From assembly GCA_019117495.1 (NCBI GenBank), contig DWZP01000004.1, forward strand, positions 62,001 to 126,000: a stretch of DNA of 64,000 nt. Reading direction: 5' to 3'. The notes beneath the pieces are model-generated. The model saw only the letters and a list, made by a program, of their open reading frames with translations. It was not told where the DNA came from and searched no databases. Source of the stretch: Fusicatenibacter_A intestinipullorum (GTDB taxonomy: Bacteria; Bacillota; Negativicutes; Acidaminococcales; Acidaminococcaceae). Each line of letters begins with the position of its first letter. Positions within the stretch are counted from its first letter, which is position 1. Shown in pieces: positions 48,659-57,310 of this stretch. The position numbers and the translations under genes are program-made.

Positions 48659-51253
48659 TTAATTATTAGTTGTAAAAAATTTATCTTCTATTACGGCTTT
48701 AGGCATAATAAGTTCGCGCGGTTTACTGCCGGCAGCGTGGCTGATAATGCCCAAATCTTCCATGCAGTCCACAAGCCTTGCGGCTCTTGTATAACCAATG
48801 CGGAATTTACGCTGCAGCATGGATGAAGATGCCTGCCCTGTATCCATAACAAGCCTTACTGCATCTTCAAATAATTCGTCGCGCTCGTTGTCAAATCCTG
48901 CCGTCTGCCCGGCAGCATTCTTATCACTTTCCAATGCCTGTTCCGTTACTTCGCTGCTGTATTCAACAGGAATAGCCTGCTCTTTTATAAAATCAACAAC
49001 ACGGTTTAGTTCATCATCACTTACAAAAGCGCCCTGTACCCTTACCGGCTTGTTAATGCCAATTGGATAAAAGAGCATATCGCCTTTGCCAAGCAGTTTT
49101 TCGGCACCGCCCATATCCAAAATAGTACGCGAATCGGTCTGCGAAGAAACGGCAAATGCAATACGCGACGGAATATTGGCTTTTACTATGCCGGTAATAA
49201 CGTCTACCGAAGGACGCTGCGTCGCCAGTATAAGATGTATTCCGGCAGCTCTTGCCTTTTGCGCAAGACGGAGAATTGCATCTTCTACGTCAACCTTGGC
49301 AACCATCATCAAATCTGCAAGTTCGTCGATAATGATAACAATAAACGGCATTTTTTCTTCTGCATGCTCATTAAAGCTGCTAATATCGCGTACATGGTTT
49401 TCGGCAAACGCCTTATACCTGCGCTCCATTTCGGCAACTGCCCAGTGCAGAGCAGAAGCTGCCTTTTTGCTGTCGGTAACAACCGGCGTTAAAAGATGCG
49501 GTATGCCGTTATAATTAGAAAGCTCAACAACTTTCGGGTCAACAAGAATAAGTTTTACATAATCTGGAGAATACTTGTACAACAAGCCTGCAATGATTGT
49601 ATTGATACATACCGACTTGCCGGAACCGGTTGAGCCTGCAACCAGCAAATGCGGCATTTTGCTCAAATCAGCAGTAATAATGTTGCCGCTGATATCTTTG
49701 CCCAAACCAATAGCCAGCTTGCCGGAAGAATTTTTAACGGCTTCGCAGTCAACAACTTCTTTAAAAAATACCGTATCATTCTTCAGATTAGGAACTTCAA
49801 TGCCTATTGCGGCCTTGCCCGGTATTGGCGCTTCAATGCGCACGCCGGGTGCGGCAAGTTTTAACGCAATATCATCTGCAAGATTAACTACCGAGCTTAC
49901 TTTTACGCCGGGTGCAGGTTCAAGTTCAAACCTTGTTACAGAAGGACCGCGCGTAACAGCAACAACCGAAGCCCTTACCTTAAAATCAGACAAAGTCTGT
50001 TCCAGAATACCGCACTGATGGCGGATTCCTTCTTCAAGGTTATGGTCTTTAGTAACAGTTGGCGTATTAAGTAAAGATAACGGCGGGAATTTATAACCGG
50101 GAGCGTTATCTTTTTCGGAAGGTTCAGCCCCTTCTTCCGTTTTAACAGCTGCCTGCTCCTCTGATTTTTCTTTAACCAGATCAGCACTGTCAGCAATATT
50201 AAGCGGTTTATTTAAAGTAAAATCATCTTTGGTTTCAGGTTTTGCAAATATCTTTTCGGAAGGTATTTCTTCATCCGAAAAATCAATTGCTTTCTGTCTG
50301 TACGGGTTTAAAAAGCTGCCGGCAGGCGCCATATCCTGTTCAGGTTTAACAAATTTTTCCAAAACAGGTTTGCTTTCCTGTTTAACGGCAGTTTTTTCAG
50401 CCGCCAATTCTTCCGGAGCGGCAAAAAACGCCTGCGTTGCTTGCGTAGTATTTTCCTGTTTCTGCTCATCATCCTGCAAATAAGCATTGTAAGCATTGTA
50501 AGCATCGTCTTCATAGGCTTCGCTGCGGTAATTTACAAGGTGTTCGCTGATTAAAGGCTTTTTGGTTTTTCCGAAAATTCTTTTAAAAGCACCAGGTTTT
50601 TCAAGCCCTTCCGTAAATTCGGAAAATTCTCCGTCACGGTAAGGATTAAAAGTATTTTCTTTAGAAACAGTAATATTTTTTTGCTTTACAGGCTGAGAAT
50701 ATTCAGTTCTGCGTACATCTTTTTTATTTTCTCTTTTACTGATGCCGGAAAAGGAATTTTTGATTTTCACAAACAAAAGCTGTAAAGAAATCCTGCTCAA
50801 CAAAAGAACGCTTGCCAAACCAAGCACAACCAAAATAATCAGTGCTCCGGCTGTACCGGCAATTTTACGCAAAGTCCATAAAATTATACCGCCGATAAAA
50901 CCTCCGCCTTCCGGGAATGAATATAAATCCAGTTCCTGCCCGGCAGGAGTAAAAAGATGATGTGCAAGGCCTAAAAAGCATATAAACAGCAAAACAAACG
51001 CAGCCACGCGGCGCGAAATACTGAAACGCCCGGAAAAAGCCAGCAGGTAAATGCCGCAGATAATAAGGGCAAGCGGAACAAGAAAAGCTCCCAGCCCCAG
51101 TAAATATGCAGACATTTCCGACCAGAAACTGCTTGTAACGCCAATGTCTGACGCCGCAACAAGCAGCCCTGCCAAAAGCATAAAAATGCCTGCAATTTTT
51201 CTTTTGCGGCCTTTATTCTTTTGTTCATCTGCAACTTTTTTATATCTTGGCAA
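48659..51253 (-). CDS. ftsK: DNA translocase FtsK/SpoIIIE
   Basis: FtsK pumps chromosomal DNA through the closing septum and, in many species, activates XerCD at dif. The 864-residue protein has four N-terminal membrane helices (about 20-155), a charged linker (about 170-410), and the motor with Walker A AGSTGSGKS and Walker B FIVIIIDELADLM. A C-terminal gamma winged helix follows (DELFEDAVRLVMDTGQASSSMLQRKFRIGY), which in the family reads orienting DNA motifs. The start is TTG at 51253 with GAGGTG nine bases before. A probable dif site lies 12.6 kb from its 3' end, and its operon promoter carries a LexA-like box. Confidence 0.95.
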   Translation of the reverse strand: MPRYKKVADEQKNKGRKRKIAGIFMLLAGLLVAASDIGVTSSFWSEMSAYLLGLGAFLVPLALIICGIYLLAFSGRFSISRRVAAFVLLFICFLGLAHHLFTPAGQELDLYSFPEGGGFIGGIILWTLRKIAGTAGALIILVVLGLASVLLLSRISLQLLFVKIKNSFSGISKRENKKDVRRTEYSQPVKQKNITVSKENTFNPYRDGEFSEFTEGLEKPGAFKRIFGKTKKPLISEHLVNYRSEAYEDDAYNAYNAYLQDDEQKQENTTQATQAFFAAPEELAAEKTAVKQESKPVLEKFVKPEQDMAPAGSFLNPYRQKAIDFSDEEIPSEKIFAKPETKDDFTLNKPLNIADSADLVKEKSEEQAAVKTEEGAEPSEKDNAPGYKFPPLSLLNTPTVTKDHNLEEGIRHQCGILEQTLSDFKVRASVVAVTRGPSVTRFELEPAPGVKVSSVVNLADDIALKLAAPGVRIEAPIPGKAAIGIEVPNLKNDTVFFKEVVDCEAVKNSSGKLAIGLGKDISGNIITADLSKMPHLLVAGSTGSGKSVCINTIIAGLLYKYSPDYVKLILVDPKVVELSNYNGIPHLLTPVVTDSKKAASALHWAVAEMERRYKAFAENHVRDISSFNEHAEEKMPFIVIIIDELADLMMVAKVDVEDAILRLAQKARAAGIHLILATQRPSVDVITGIVKANIPSRIAFAVSSQTDSRTILDMGGAEKLLGKGDMLFYPIGINKPVRVQGAFVSDDELNRVVDFIKEQAIPVEYSSEVTEQALESDKNAAGQTAGFDNERDELFEDAVRLVMDTGQASSSMLQRKFRIGYTRAARLVDCMEDLGIISHAAGSKPRELIMPKAVIEDKFFTTNN

Positions 51254-51275
51254 CTGCTGGCACCTCTTTATTTAA

Positions 51276-52940
51276 TCAAACTTCCATAATAATCGGTAAA
51301 ATCATCGGGCGGCGGCGTGTTCTTTCATACAAAAAGCGCCCGAGGCTGTCGCGGATAGCGCCTTTAAGAACACTCCACTCCGTTACATTGTTTTCTGCAC
51401 ATTTATCAAGTGCCTGTTCCACTTTTTCTTTGGCTGTTTCCATAAGGTCTTCGGCTTCGCGCACATACACAAAACCACGGGAAACAATATCCGGGCCGGA
51501 AACAATATTGCAGGTATTTTTTTCGATTGTTACAACAACAATCATAATGCCGTCCTGCGAAAGCTGGCGGCGGTCACGCAGCACGATATTGCCGACATCA
51601 CCCACGCCAAGGCCGTCTACCAGAATTTTACCGGCAGGAACACGGCCGGAAATACCTATGCTGTTGCGCGTAAGTTCAATTACAGCGCCGTTTTCGCCGA
51701 TAACGATATTTTCGCGCGGCATCCCCAGTGACTGGGCAAGCTGTGCATGTTTAACCAGATGGCGGTATTCGCCGTGCACCGGCATAAAAAATTTCGGGCG
51801 CACCAGATTGTGCATCATTTTAATTTCTTCCTGGCTGGCATGGCCGGAAACATGAACGCCGTTGCTTTTTTCGTAAATAACGTCGGCGCCGAGTTTATAA
51901 AGGTTATCAATTGTGCGAGATACGAGTTTTTCGTTGCCGGGAATAGGCGTTGCCGAAATAATAACGGTATCGCCCGGAAGAATTTCAACCTTTTTATGGT
52001 CATTATTGGCCATACGGGTTAAGGCAGACATAGGTTCGCCCTGGCTGCCGGTAGTAATAATTACAATCTGGCTGGGCTGGTAGTTAGATGTTTCATCAAC
52101 ATCAATCAGTACGCCTTCCGGCACCTTTAAATAACCCAGTTCAATGGAAATATTAACAACATTAACCATGCTGCGGCCGATAACGGCAACTTTGCGTTTA
52201 TATCTTACAGCGCTGTCAACAATCTGCTGAATACGGTGAACATTGGACGAGAAAGTTGCCACGATAATACGGTTTTTAGCGTAGCGGAACTCATCGTCGA
52301 AAGTCTGGCCTACCATTTTTTCACTTGGCGTATAGCCCGGGCGTTCGGCATTAGTGCTGTCTGCCATAAGCAAAAGCACGCCCTCATCGCCGTATTCCGC
52401 AAAGCGGTTAAATTCCGTTACCTGCCCGTCAACCGGCGTCTGGTCAAACTTAAAGTCTCCGGTGTGAATAATAAGCCCGACAGGAGTACGGATAGCCAGT
52501 GCTATTGCATCAGGAATACTGTGGTTAACACGCATGAAACCAAGCTTAAAAGCACCGGCGGATATTTTATCTCCGGGCTTAATTACATGGCAGTTATCGG
52601 CACTTACGCCGTTTTCTTTCAAGCGTCCCTGCAAAATGCCCAAAGTAAGGGCGGTGCCGTAAACAGGCACATTAATCTGCTTCATAACATACGGCAAAGC
52701 GCCGATATGGTCTTCATGGCCGTGAGTTAAAAAAATCGCCCTAACCTTATCTTTGTTTTCCAAAAGATAAGTTATATCAGGAATAACCAAATCTATTCCA
52801 AGCATATCCTCCTCAGGGAACATTAAACCGGCATCGACAAGTATAATATCATCGCCATAACGGAAAGCCGTCATGTTCTTGCCGATTTCGCCAAGTCCTC
52901 CGAGCGGAATAATATTTACTTTATGTTGTGTTTTACTCAA
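51276..52940 (-). CDS. rnj: Ribonuclease J
   Basis: RNase J is a 5'-to-3' exoribonuclease and endonuclease that matures and decays RNA. The 554-residue metallo-beta-lactamase protein has the zinc motif THGHEDHIG at 72-80 (His73, His75, Asp77, His78), a beta-CASP domain with DSTNAERPG, and GHASQEEIK and MPVHGEYRHL as later motifs. The start is TTG at 52940, with GGAGGTG upstream. It heads the long minus-strand gene train and its promoter overlaps a LexA-like palindrome. Confidence 0.95.
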   Translation of the reverse strand: MSKTQHKVNIIPLGGLGEIGKNMTAFRYGDDIILVDAGLMFPEEDMLGIDLVIPDITYLLENKDKVRAIFLTHGHEDHIGALPYVMKQINVPVYGTALTLGILQGRLKENGVSADNCHVIKPGDKISAGAFKLGFMRVNHSIPDAIALAIRTPVGLIIHTGDFKFDQTPVDGQVTEFNRFAEYGDEGVLLLMADSTNAERPGYTPSEKMVGQTFDDEFRYAKNRIIVATFSSNVHRIQQIVDSAVRYKRKVAVIGRSMVNVVNISIELGYLKVPEGVLIDVDETSNYQPSQIVIITTGSQGEPMSALTRMANNDHKKVEILPGDTVIISATPIPGNEKLVSRTIDNLYKLGADVIYEKSNGVHVSGHASQEEIKMMHNLVRPKFFMPVHGEYRHLVKHAQLAQSLGMPRENIVIGENGAVIELTRNSIGISGRVPAGKILVDGLGVGDVGNIVLRDRRQLSQDGIMIVVVTIEKNTCNIVSGPDIVSRGFVYVREAEDLMETAKEKVEQALDKCAENNVTEWSVLKGAIRDSLGRFLYERTRRRPMILPIIMEV

Positions 52941-53027
52941 AAAAAATACACCTCCAAATTATTTATTTCCCGATCAAGTATCACACAGATTAACGCAAGT
53001 ATTAACCGTACACTTACTCTACCGTAT

Positions 53028-53056
53028 ATTATACATTAAAGTGAGTTTAAAAACAA
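53028..53056 (-). promoter_or_regulatory. Promoter of the RNase J-ftsK operon
   Basis: On the minus strand TTGTTT (53056-53051) and a perfect TATAAT (53033-53028) are 17 bases apart, about 90 bases upstream of the RNase J start. Confidence 0.6.
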
Positions 53057-53063
53057 ATGTTTC
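53050..53063. promoter_or_regulatory. Putative LexA box at the RNase J-ftsK promoter
   Basis: AAAACAAATGTTTC contains the 12-base core AAACAAATGTTT, identical to the core at the lexA promoter, and covers the -35 hexamer of the RNase J promoter. Binding of LexA here would block RNA polymerase. The regulatory role is inferred from the shared palindrome and its placement. Confidence 0.5.
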
Positions 53064-53107
53064 CCCTTTGAAAAACTTTATTTTTGTAAATATTTCGTGA
53101 AAGAATG

Positions 53108-53146
53108 TTTATATAAAACAAAAACGCCCCTTAACGGAGCGTTTTT
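53108..53146 (-). terminator. Intrinsic terminator after rny
   Basis: On the minus strand AACGCTCC pairs with GGGGCGTT (one G-T pair) around a five-base loop and is followed by TTTTTGTTTTATAT. Confidence 0.85.
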
Positions 53147-53157
53147 TATATTCAAAA

Positions 53158-54702
53158 TTATTTAGCGTAGTCAACTGCACGCGTTTCGCGGATAATAACT
53201 ACTTTTATCTGGCCAGGATATTCCATCTCGGCTTCAATCTTTTTGGCAACATCACGCGCTAAAAGTATTGCCGAAGCATCATCAACCTGTTCGGGTTTAA
53301 CCATGATGCGGATTTCCCTACCGGCCTGTACGGCATAACATTTTTCAACGCCATCGAACGATTCAGAAATTTCTTCCAATCGGGTCAATCGTTTCAAATA
53401 GCTTTCCAAAGTTTCCCTGCGTGCACCAGGGCGTGCTGCCGATACGGCATCGCATGCCGAAATGAGCACGGCCTCAACGCTTTTCGGCTCTGTATCGCCA
53501 TGATGAGCTGCAATAGCATTGATAACAAGGTCGGATTCACGGTATTTCTTGGCAATTTCCACGCCAAGTTCAACATGGGAACCCTCAACTTCATGGTCAA
53601 CCGCTTTGCCTATATCGTGCAAAAGGCCTGCGCGTTTGGCAAGGTTAACATCCACACCAAGTTCAGAAGCCATAATTGTTGCCAGATGGGCAACTTCAAC
53701 AGAATGGTTAAGAACGTTCTGTCCGTAACTTGTACGGTATTTCAAACGTCCCAAAAGTTTAACCATTTCCGGATGCAAACCGTGCACCCCAACAGAGAAC
53801 ATAGCCTGTTCACCGGCCTCTTTAATTCTCTGTTCAACTTCTTTTTGTGCTTTCTCTACCATTTCTTCAATGCGGGACGGATGAATACGCCCATCATTGA
53901 TGAGTTTTTCAAGAGCTATACGTGCAACTTCACGCCTTACAGGGTCAAACCCCGAAATAATAACCGCTTCCGGAGTATCGTCTATAATAAGATCTATGCC
54001 TGTCAGTGTTTCCAGAGTTCTGATGTTTCTGCCCTCACGGCCGATAATGCGGCCTTTCATTTCATCATTAGGCAGTGCCACAACAGAAACAGTGGTTTCG
54101 GCAACATGGTCTGCGGCACAGCGCTGAATAGCAAGGGAAATGATTTCACGGGCTTTTCTGTCCGCTTCATCTTTAGCCTGCTGTTCAAGCTCTTTAATCA
54201 TCATTGCAGATTCATGCTTAACTTCTTCTTCCACAGACAACAGCAATTCTTTTTTTGCATCTTCGGTTGACAAACCGGATAATCTTTCCAGTTCACCCAA
54301 TTGTTTCTGGTATAACTCGTCCACCTTGGCCTGGCTTTCGTTAAGTTTGGTTTCTTTTAAAGCCAGATGTTCCTCTTTTTTCTCAAAGGAATCAATTTTT
54401 CTGTCAAGGTTTTCTTCTTTTTGCAGGAGTCTGCGCTCCTGACGCTGCAAATCGCTGCGGCGTTCTTTATTTTCACGTTCCATTTCGCTGCGCATGCGGT
54501 GGATTTCTTCTTTAGCTTCCATCAGCGCTTCTTTGCGTTTGGTTTCACCGGCCTGCTCGGCATCCTGAATAATGCGGATTGCAGTTTCTTCGGCAGTGGC
54601 TATTTTGCTTTCGGCAACATTTTTGCGGACAAAATAACCTACAATGCCGCCTGCCGCACCAGCACCGGCTATTGTAATGAACAACTCTAAAATGGTACTC
54701 AC
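53158..54702 (-). CDS. rny: Ribonuclease Y
   Basis: RNase Y is the membrane-anchored endoribonuclease that starts mRNA decay in many Firmicutes. The 514-residue protein has an N-terminal membrane helix, a long charged coiled coil (about 25-190), a KH domain (about 205-270, GRIIGREGRNIRTLETLTG) and an HD domain with LLHDIGKAVDHE. The annotated GTG start at 54702 lies inside AAGGAGG, which cannot serve it. The only codon at proper distance is ATT at 54693-54691, giving a protein that begins MLELFITIAG; TTG at 54684 is the next choice. The true start may be nine bases downstream of the one given. Confidence 0.93.
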   Translation of the reverse strand: MSTILELFITIAGAGAAGGIVGYFVRKNVAESKIATAEETAIRIIQDAEQAGETKRKEALMEAKEEIHRMRSEMERENKERRSDLQRQERRLLQKEENLDRKIDSFEKKEEHLALKETKLNESQAKVDELYQKQLGELERLSGLSTEDAKKELLLSVEEEVKHESAMMIKELEQQAKDEADRKAREIISLAIQRCAADHVAETTVSVVALPNDEMKGRIIGREGRNIRTLETLTGIDLIIDDTPEAVIISGFDPVRREVARIALEKLINDGRIHPSRIEEMVEKAQKEVEQRIKEAGEQAMFSVGVHGLHPEMVKLLGRLKYRTSYGQNVLNHSVEVAHLATIMASELGVDVNLAKRAGLLHDIGKAVDHEVEGSHVELGVEIAKKYRESDLVINAIAAHHGDTEPKSVEAVLISACDAVSAARPGARRETLESYLKRLTRLEEISESFDGVEKCYAVQAGREIRIMVKPEQVDDASAILLARDVAKKIEAEMEYPGQIKVVIIRETRAVDYAK

Positions 54703-54717
54703 CTCCTTAGTAAAATT

Positions 54718-54750
54718 CTAAAAAAAATGAGGCAACCTGCTAGTCGCCTC
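54718..54750 (-). terminator. Terminator or attenuator in the rny leader
   Basis: On the minus strand GAGGCGAC pairs with GTTGCCTC around a six-base loop and is followed by ATTTTTTT. It lies between a promoter (54819-54791) and the rny ribosome site, so besides ending recX transcription it would attenuate rny unless read through. Confidence 0.75.
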
Positions 54751-54790
54751 GTGGTTAACATTGAATCTCTTAACACGATTGGATAATATA

Positions 54791-54819
54791 ATTTTAAATG
54801 GATTTTAACTAAAAGTCAA
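54791..54819 (-). promoter_or_regulatory. Promoter of rny
   Basis: On the minus strand TTGACT (54819-54814) and TAAAAT (54796-54791) are 17 bases apart, directly after the recX stop. Transcription would start near 54784, upstream of the leader hairpin. Confidence 0.6.
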
Positions 54820-54829
54820 GTTTGTATCA

Positions 54830-55348
54830 CTAATCATAATTATCCACACCGGAATAACTTATTTTTTCTGCAATAGTTTTCTTTATCAAATCAACAGAAA
54901 AACCTCTGGCAAATAAAAACCTTCCTAATCCGGCTTTAACTTTCATCGCGTCTTCAAAACTGCTTATTTTTTTCTTTTTTATGTAGCTGTCGGCAGCTGC
55001 GCAGCAGCGCTCAATTTCAGCATCTGCTTCAACAAGTCCGGAAACTTCGTTAATTATTTCGTTATCAACGCTGCGCTTTTGCAAAGTGTTTTTTAAATAA
55101 CCCTTGCCGTAATACTTTTTTGCAAGCCAGCTGTCATAAACGCGCAGCGCATAGCGTTTTTCATCCAAAAAACCATATCCGCACAGCTTATCCGTTACAG
55201 CTTTAATGTCAGCATCCGATACGGAACGCTTTTTTAATTTTGCCTGCATTTCCGCTATGCTGTAATCACGGTAATTTAAAAGCGTCAGCGCATAATTATA
55301 AGCATCCTTTTCGTTATCAAAGGTTTTATTATTCTTCCTGCGCAGCAC
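54830..55348 (-). CDS. recX: Regulatory protein RecX
   Basis: RecX modulates RecA filaments. The small basic protein has the repeated three-helix units of the family: YNYALTLLNYRDYSIAEMQAKLKKR, then DKLCGYGFLDEKRYALRVYD and a third set in the C-terminal half. I start it at GTG 55348, nine bases after GAAGGTG, giving 172 residues; GTG 55360 is in frame but overlaps that site. The gene begins inside the end of recA and is surely co-transcribed with it, so it shares the putative SOS control. Confidence 0.9.
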   Translation of the reverse strand: MLRRKNNKTFDNEKDAYNYALTLLNYRDYSIAEMQAKLKKRSVSDADIKAVTDKLCGYGFLDEKRYALRVYDSWLAKKYYGKGYLKNTLQKRSVDNEIINEVSGLVEADAEIERCCAAADSYIKKKKISSFEDAMKVKAGLGRFLFARGFSVDLIKKTIAEKISYSGVDNYD

Positions 55349-56372
55349 TTTCGGTTTCACCTTCGGGGGCAGCCTGTTTAATGGTCATGGCACGGATTTT
55401 ATTTTCTATCTCCTGCAAAAGTTCAGGGTTATCCTTAAGATATTCTTTGGCTTTTTCTTTGCCCTGACCTAAACGTACATCACCGTATGAATACCATGCG
55501 CCGCTCTTGGTAATTAATTCAAGCTCAACGCCAAGGTCAACAATGCAGCCTTCGTGAGAAATACCTTCTCCGTACATAATGTCGAATTCAGCCTGTTTAA
55601 ACGGAGGCGCCACCTTGTTTTTAACAATTTTAACACGGGTACGGCTGCCAATCATATCGTTGCCGTTTTTCAAGGTTTCAACGCGGCGCACATCCATACG
55701 CACGGTTGCATAAAACTTCAAGGCGCGGCCGCCGGTAGTAGTTTCCGGATTACCGAACATAACGCCGACTTTTTCACGAATTTGGTTAATAAATACGGTT
55801 GCGCATTTGGATTTTGCAATTAAACCGGTCAGTTTGCGCAGTGCCTGGCTCATCAGGCGCGCCTGCAAGCCAACGTGGGAATCGCCCATCTCACCTTCAA
55901 TTTCCGCACGTGGAACAAGTGCCGCAACAGAGTCTATAACGATAATATCGATAGCGCCGCTGCGTACCAGAGCATCGGCAATTTCCAGTGCCTGTTCGCC
56001 GTTATCGGGCTGGGAAATTAAAAGATTGTCAACATCTACGCCAAGGCGGCGTGCATATTCCGGGTCCAGTGCATGTTCGGCATCAATAAAAGCCGCATAA
56101 CCGCCGAGTTTTTGTGCTTCGGCAATCATATGCAGGGCAACAGTCGTTTTACCGGAAGATTCAGGACCGTAAATTTCTATAACCCTTCCTCTCGGTATGC
56201 CGCCAACGCCCAAAGCAATATCAAGCGACAAAGCACCGGTCGGGATAACTTCTATATTCATTTTGCTGCTTGCTTCGCCAAGTTTCATAATGGAACCTTT
56301 GCCGAAATCTTTTTCAATCTGGCGCATGGCAAGGTCAAGCGCTTTCATTTTATCTATGTTTTCAGATGCCAT
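55329..56372 (-). CDS. recA: Recombinase RecA
   Basis: RecA forms filaments on single-stranded DNA for strand exchange and triggers LexA self-cleavage. From the ATG at 56372 (GGAGGTAAA just before) it has 347 residues. Walker A GPESSGKT is at 69-76, with Walker B IIVIDSVAAL, the DNA-binding loop 1 around EIEGEMGDSHVG and loop 2 NQIREKVGVMFGNPETTTGG. The C-terminus is acidic, as usual. An in-frame ATG at 56420 would lie within the promoter. A consensus promoter with a LexA-like box lies upstream. Confidence 0.97.
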   Translation of the reverse strand: MASENIDKMKALDLAMRQIEKDFGKGSIMKLGEASSKMNIEVIPTGALSLDIALGVGGIPRGRVIEIYGPESSGKTTVALHMIAEAQKLGGYAAFIDAEHALDPEYARRLGVDVDNLLISQPDNGEQALEIADALVRSGAIDIIVIDSVAALVPRAEIEGEMGDSHVGLQARLMSQALRKLTGLIAKSKCATVFINQIREKVGVMFGNPETTTGGRALKFYATVRMDVRRVETLKNGNDMIGSRTRVKIVKNKVAPPFKQAEFDIMYGEGISHEGCIVDLGVELELITKSGAWYSYGDVRLGQGKEKAKEYLKDNPELLQEIENKIRAMTIKQAAPEGETESAAQEE

Positions 56373-56411
56373 AAATTTTACCTCCACCGTTGTATCTGCT
56401 CTTCTAAAAAC

Positions 56412-56440
56412 ATTATACAAACAGTTGTTTGCTTTGTCAA
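56412..56440 (-). promoter_or_regulatory. Promoter of recA-recX
   Basis: On the minus strand TTGACA (56440-56435) and TATAAT (56417-56412) match the consensus perfectly with a 17-base spacer. Confidence 0.85.
56418..56431. promoter_or_regulatory. Putative LexA (SOS) box of recA
   Basis: CAAACAGTTGTTTG is a perfect 6+2+6 palindrome that fits exactly between the -35 and -10 elements of recA. Its half-sites CAAACA and TGTTTG match the box at lexA. This is the best evidence in the window for the operator form used by this LexA. Confidence 0.72.
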
Positions 56441-56446
56441 GCAGTT

Positions 56447-57301
56447 TTAATTTGTTTTAAGCTGCTTCAGTTCTTTACTGCTGAAATGATATACCTTGTT
56501 GCAATACTGGCAATGCACTTCCGTATCTGGCTGCTCTGTCAGATAATCAATATCATCCTGGCTTAAAGCCGCAAGCATGTTCAGTATTTTATCTTTAGAA
56601 CACCCACAGGAAAACTTAACGGGCATGCTTTCTTTTATATCAAATTCCAGCCCTCTGGCAAGCACTTCAATAATTTTTTCGGGCGTATAGCCAAGTTCCA
56701 GCAGCTGCGTTACATAGGGCGTAACGGCTACATTATTGCCCAGTTTTTCCAGCACTTCTTCATCGCAGCCGGGCATAGCCTGAATAAAATAACCGCCTGC
56801 GGCAAGCACTTTGCCGCCCTTGTCAACCAGTACGCCAAGCGCGACTGATGATGGAGTCTGCTCGGACATATAAAGATAATTGGTGATATCAGTTGCAATT
56901 TCACCGTCGGCAAGTTCTGCATGCCCTGTAAACGATTCACCGTTCTGCAAATAACGCGTAAGGGTAATCGTGCCCTGCCCAAGTGCGCCGCCGATATCGA
57001 GCTTGCCGTTTTTTAAAGGCATAAACACGTCCGGCTCGCCAACATATCCGCGCACGGAAGTTCCATGCGCTTCGGCAACAACCTCTCCCATCGGGCCGTC
57101 ACCTTTCAGTTTTAAAAGAATACGTTCGCCATCTTTCATTGTTGCGGCAAGCATTAAAGCACCGCTCATGGCTCTGCCGAGCGCGGCCGTTGCCAAATGG
57201 CTTGTATGATGGCGGTCAGCAGCTTCCTGCACCAGATTTTTGGTTGTAATGGCGTAAATACGCACGCCTTCCGCCGTAGCAATAGTTAAAGTATCTTCCA
57301 T
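56447..57301 (-). CDS. hslO: Redox-regulated chaperone Hsp33
   Basis: Hsp33 is a cytosolic holdase switched on by oxidative unfolding. The 284-residue protein has the family N-domain (AVSGxALM-like LGRAMSGALMLAATMK, GRGxVGEP-like VRGYVGEPDVFMP) and a C-terminal zinc site of four cysteines, CGC in KFSCGCSKDK and CQYC near residue 265. AGAGG precedes the ATG. It follows ribH with a nine-base gap, so it may be read through from the riboflavin operon. Confidence 0.94.
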   Translation of the reverse strand: MEDTLTIATAEGVRIYAITTKNLVQEAADRHHTSHLATAALGRAMSGALMLAATMKDGERILLKLKGDGPMGEVVAEAHGTSVRGYVGEPDVFMPLKNGKLDIGGALGQGTITLTRYLQNGESFTGHAELADGEIATDITNYLYMSEQTPSSVALGVLVDKGGKVLAAGGYFIQAMPGCDEEVLEKLGNNVAVTPYVTQLLELGYTPEKIIEVLARGLEFDIKESMPVKFSCGCSKDKILNMLAALSQDDIDYLTEQPDTEVHCQYCNKVYHFSSKELKQLKTN

Positions 57302-57310
57302 AAAAACCTC

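Noticed and set aside
46042..52940. CRISPR arrays, phage or insertion sequences within the minus-strand gene block
   Set aside because: No spaced direct repeats, transposase frames or terminal inverted repeats were seen; all genes are ordinary chromosomal families.
56373..56420. Upstream ATG extending RecA by 16 residues
   Set aside because: It lies inside the promoter and LexA-like box, lacks a ribosome site, and the extra residues do not resemble RecA.
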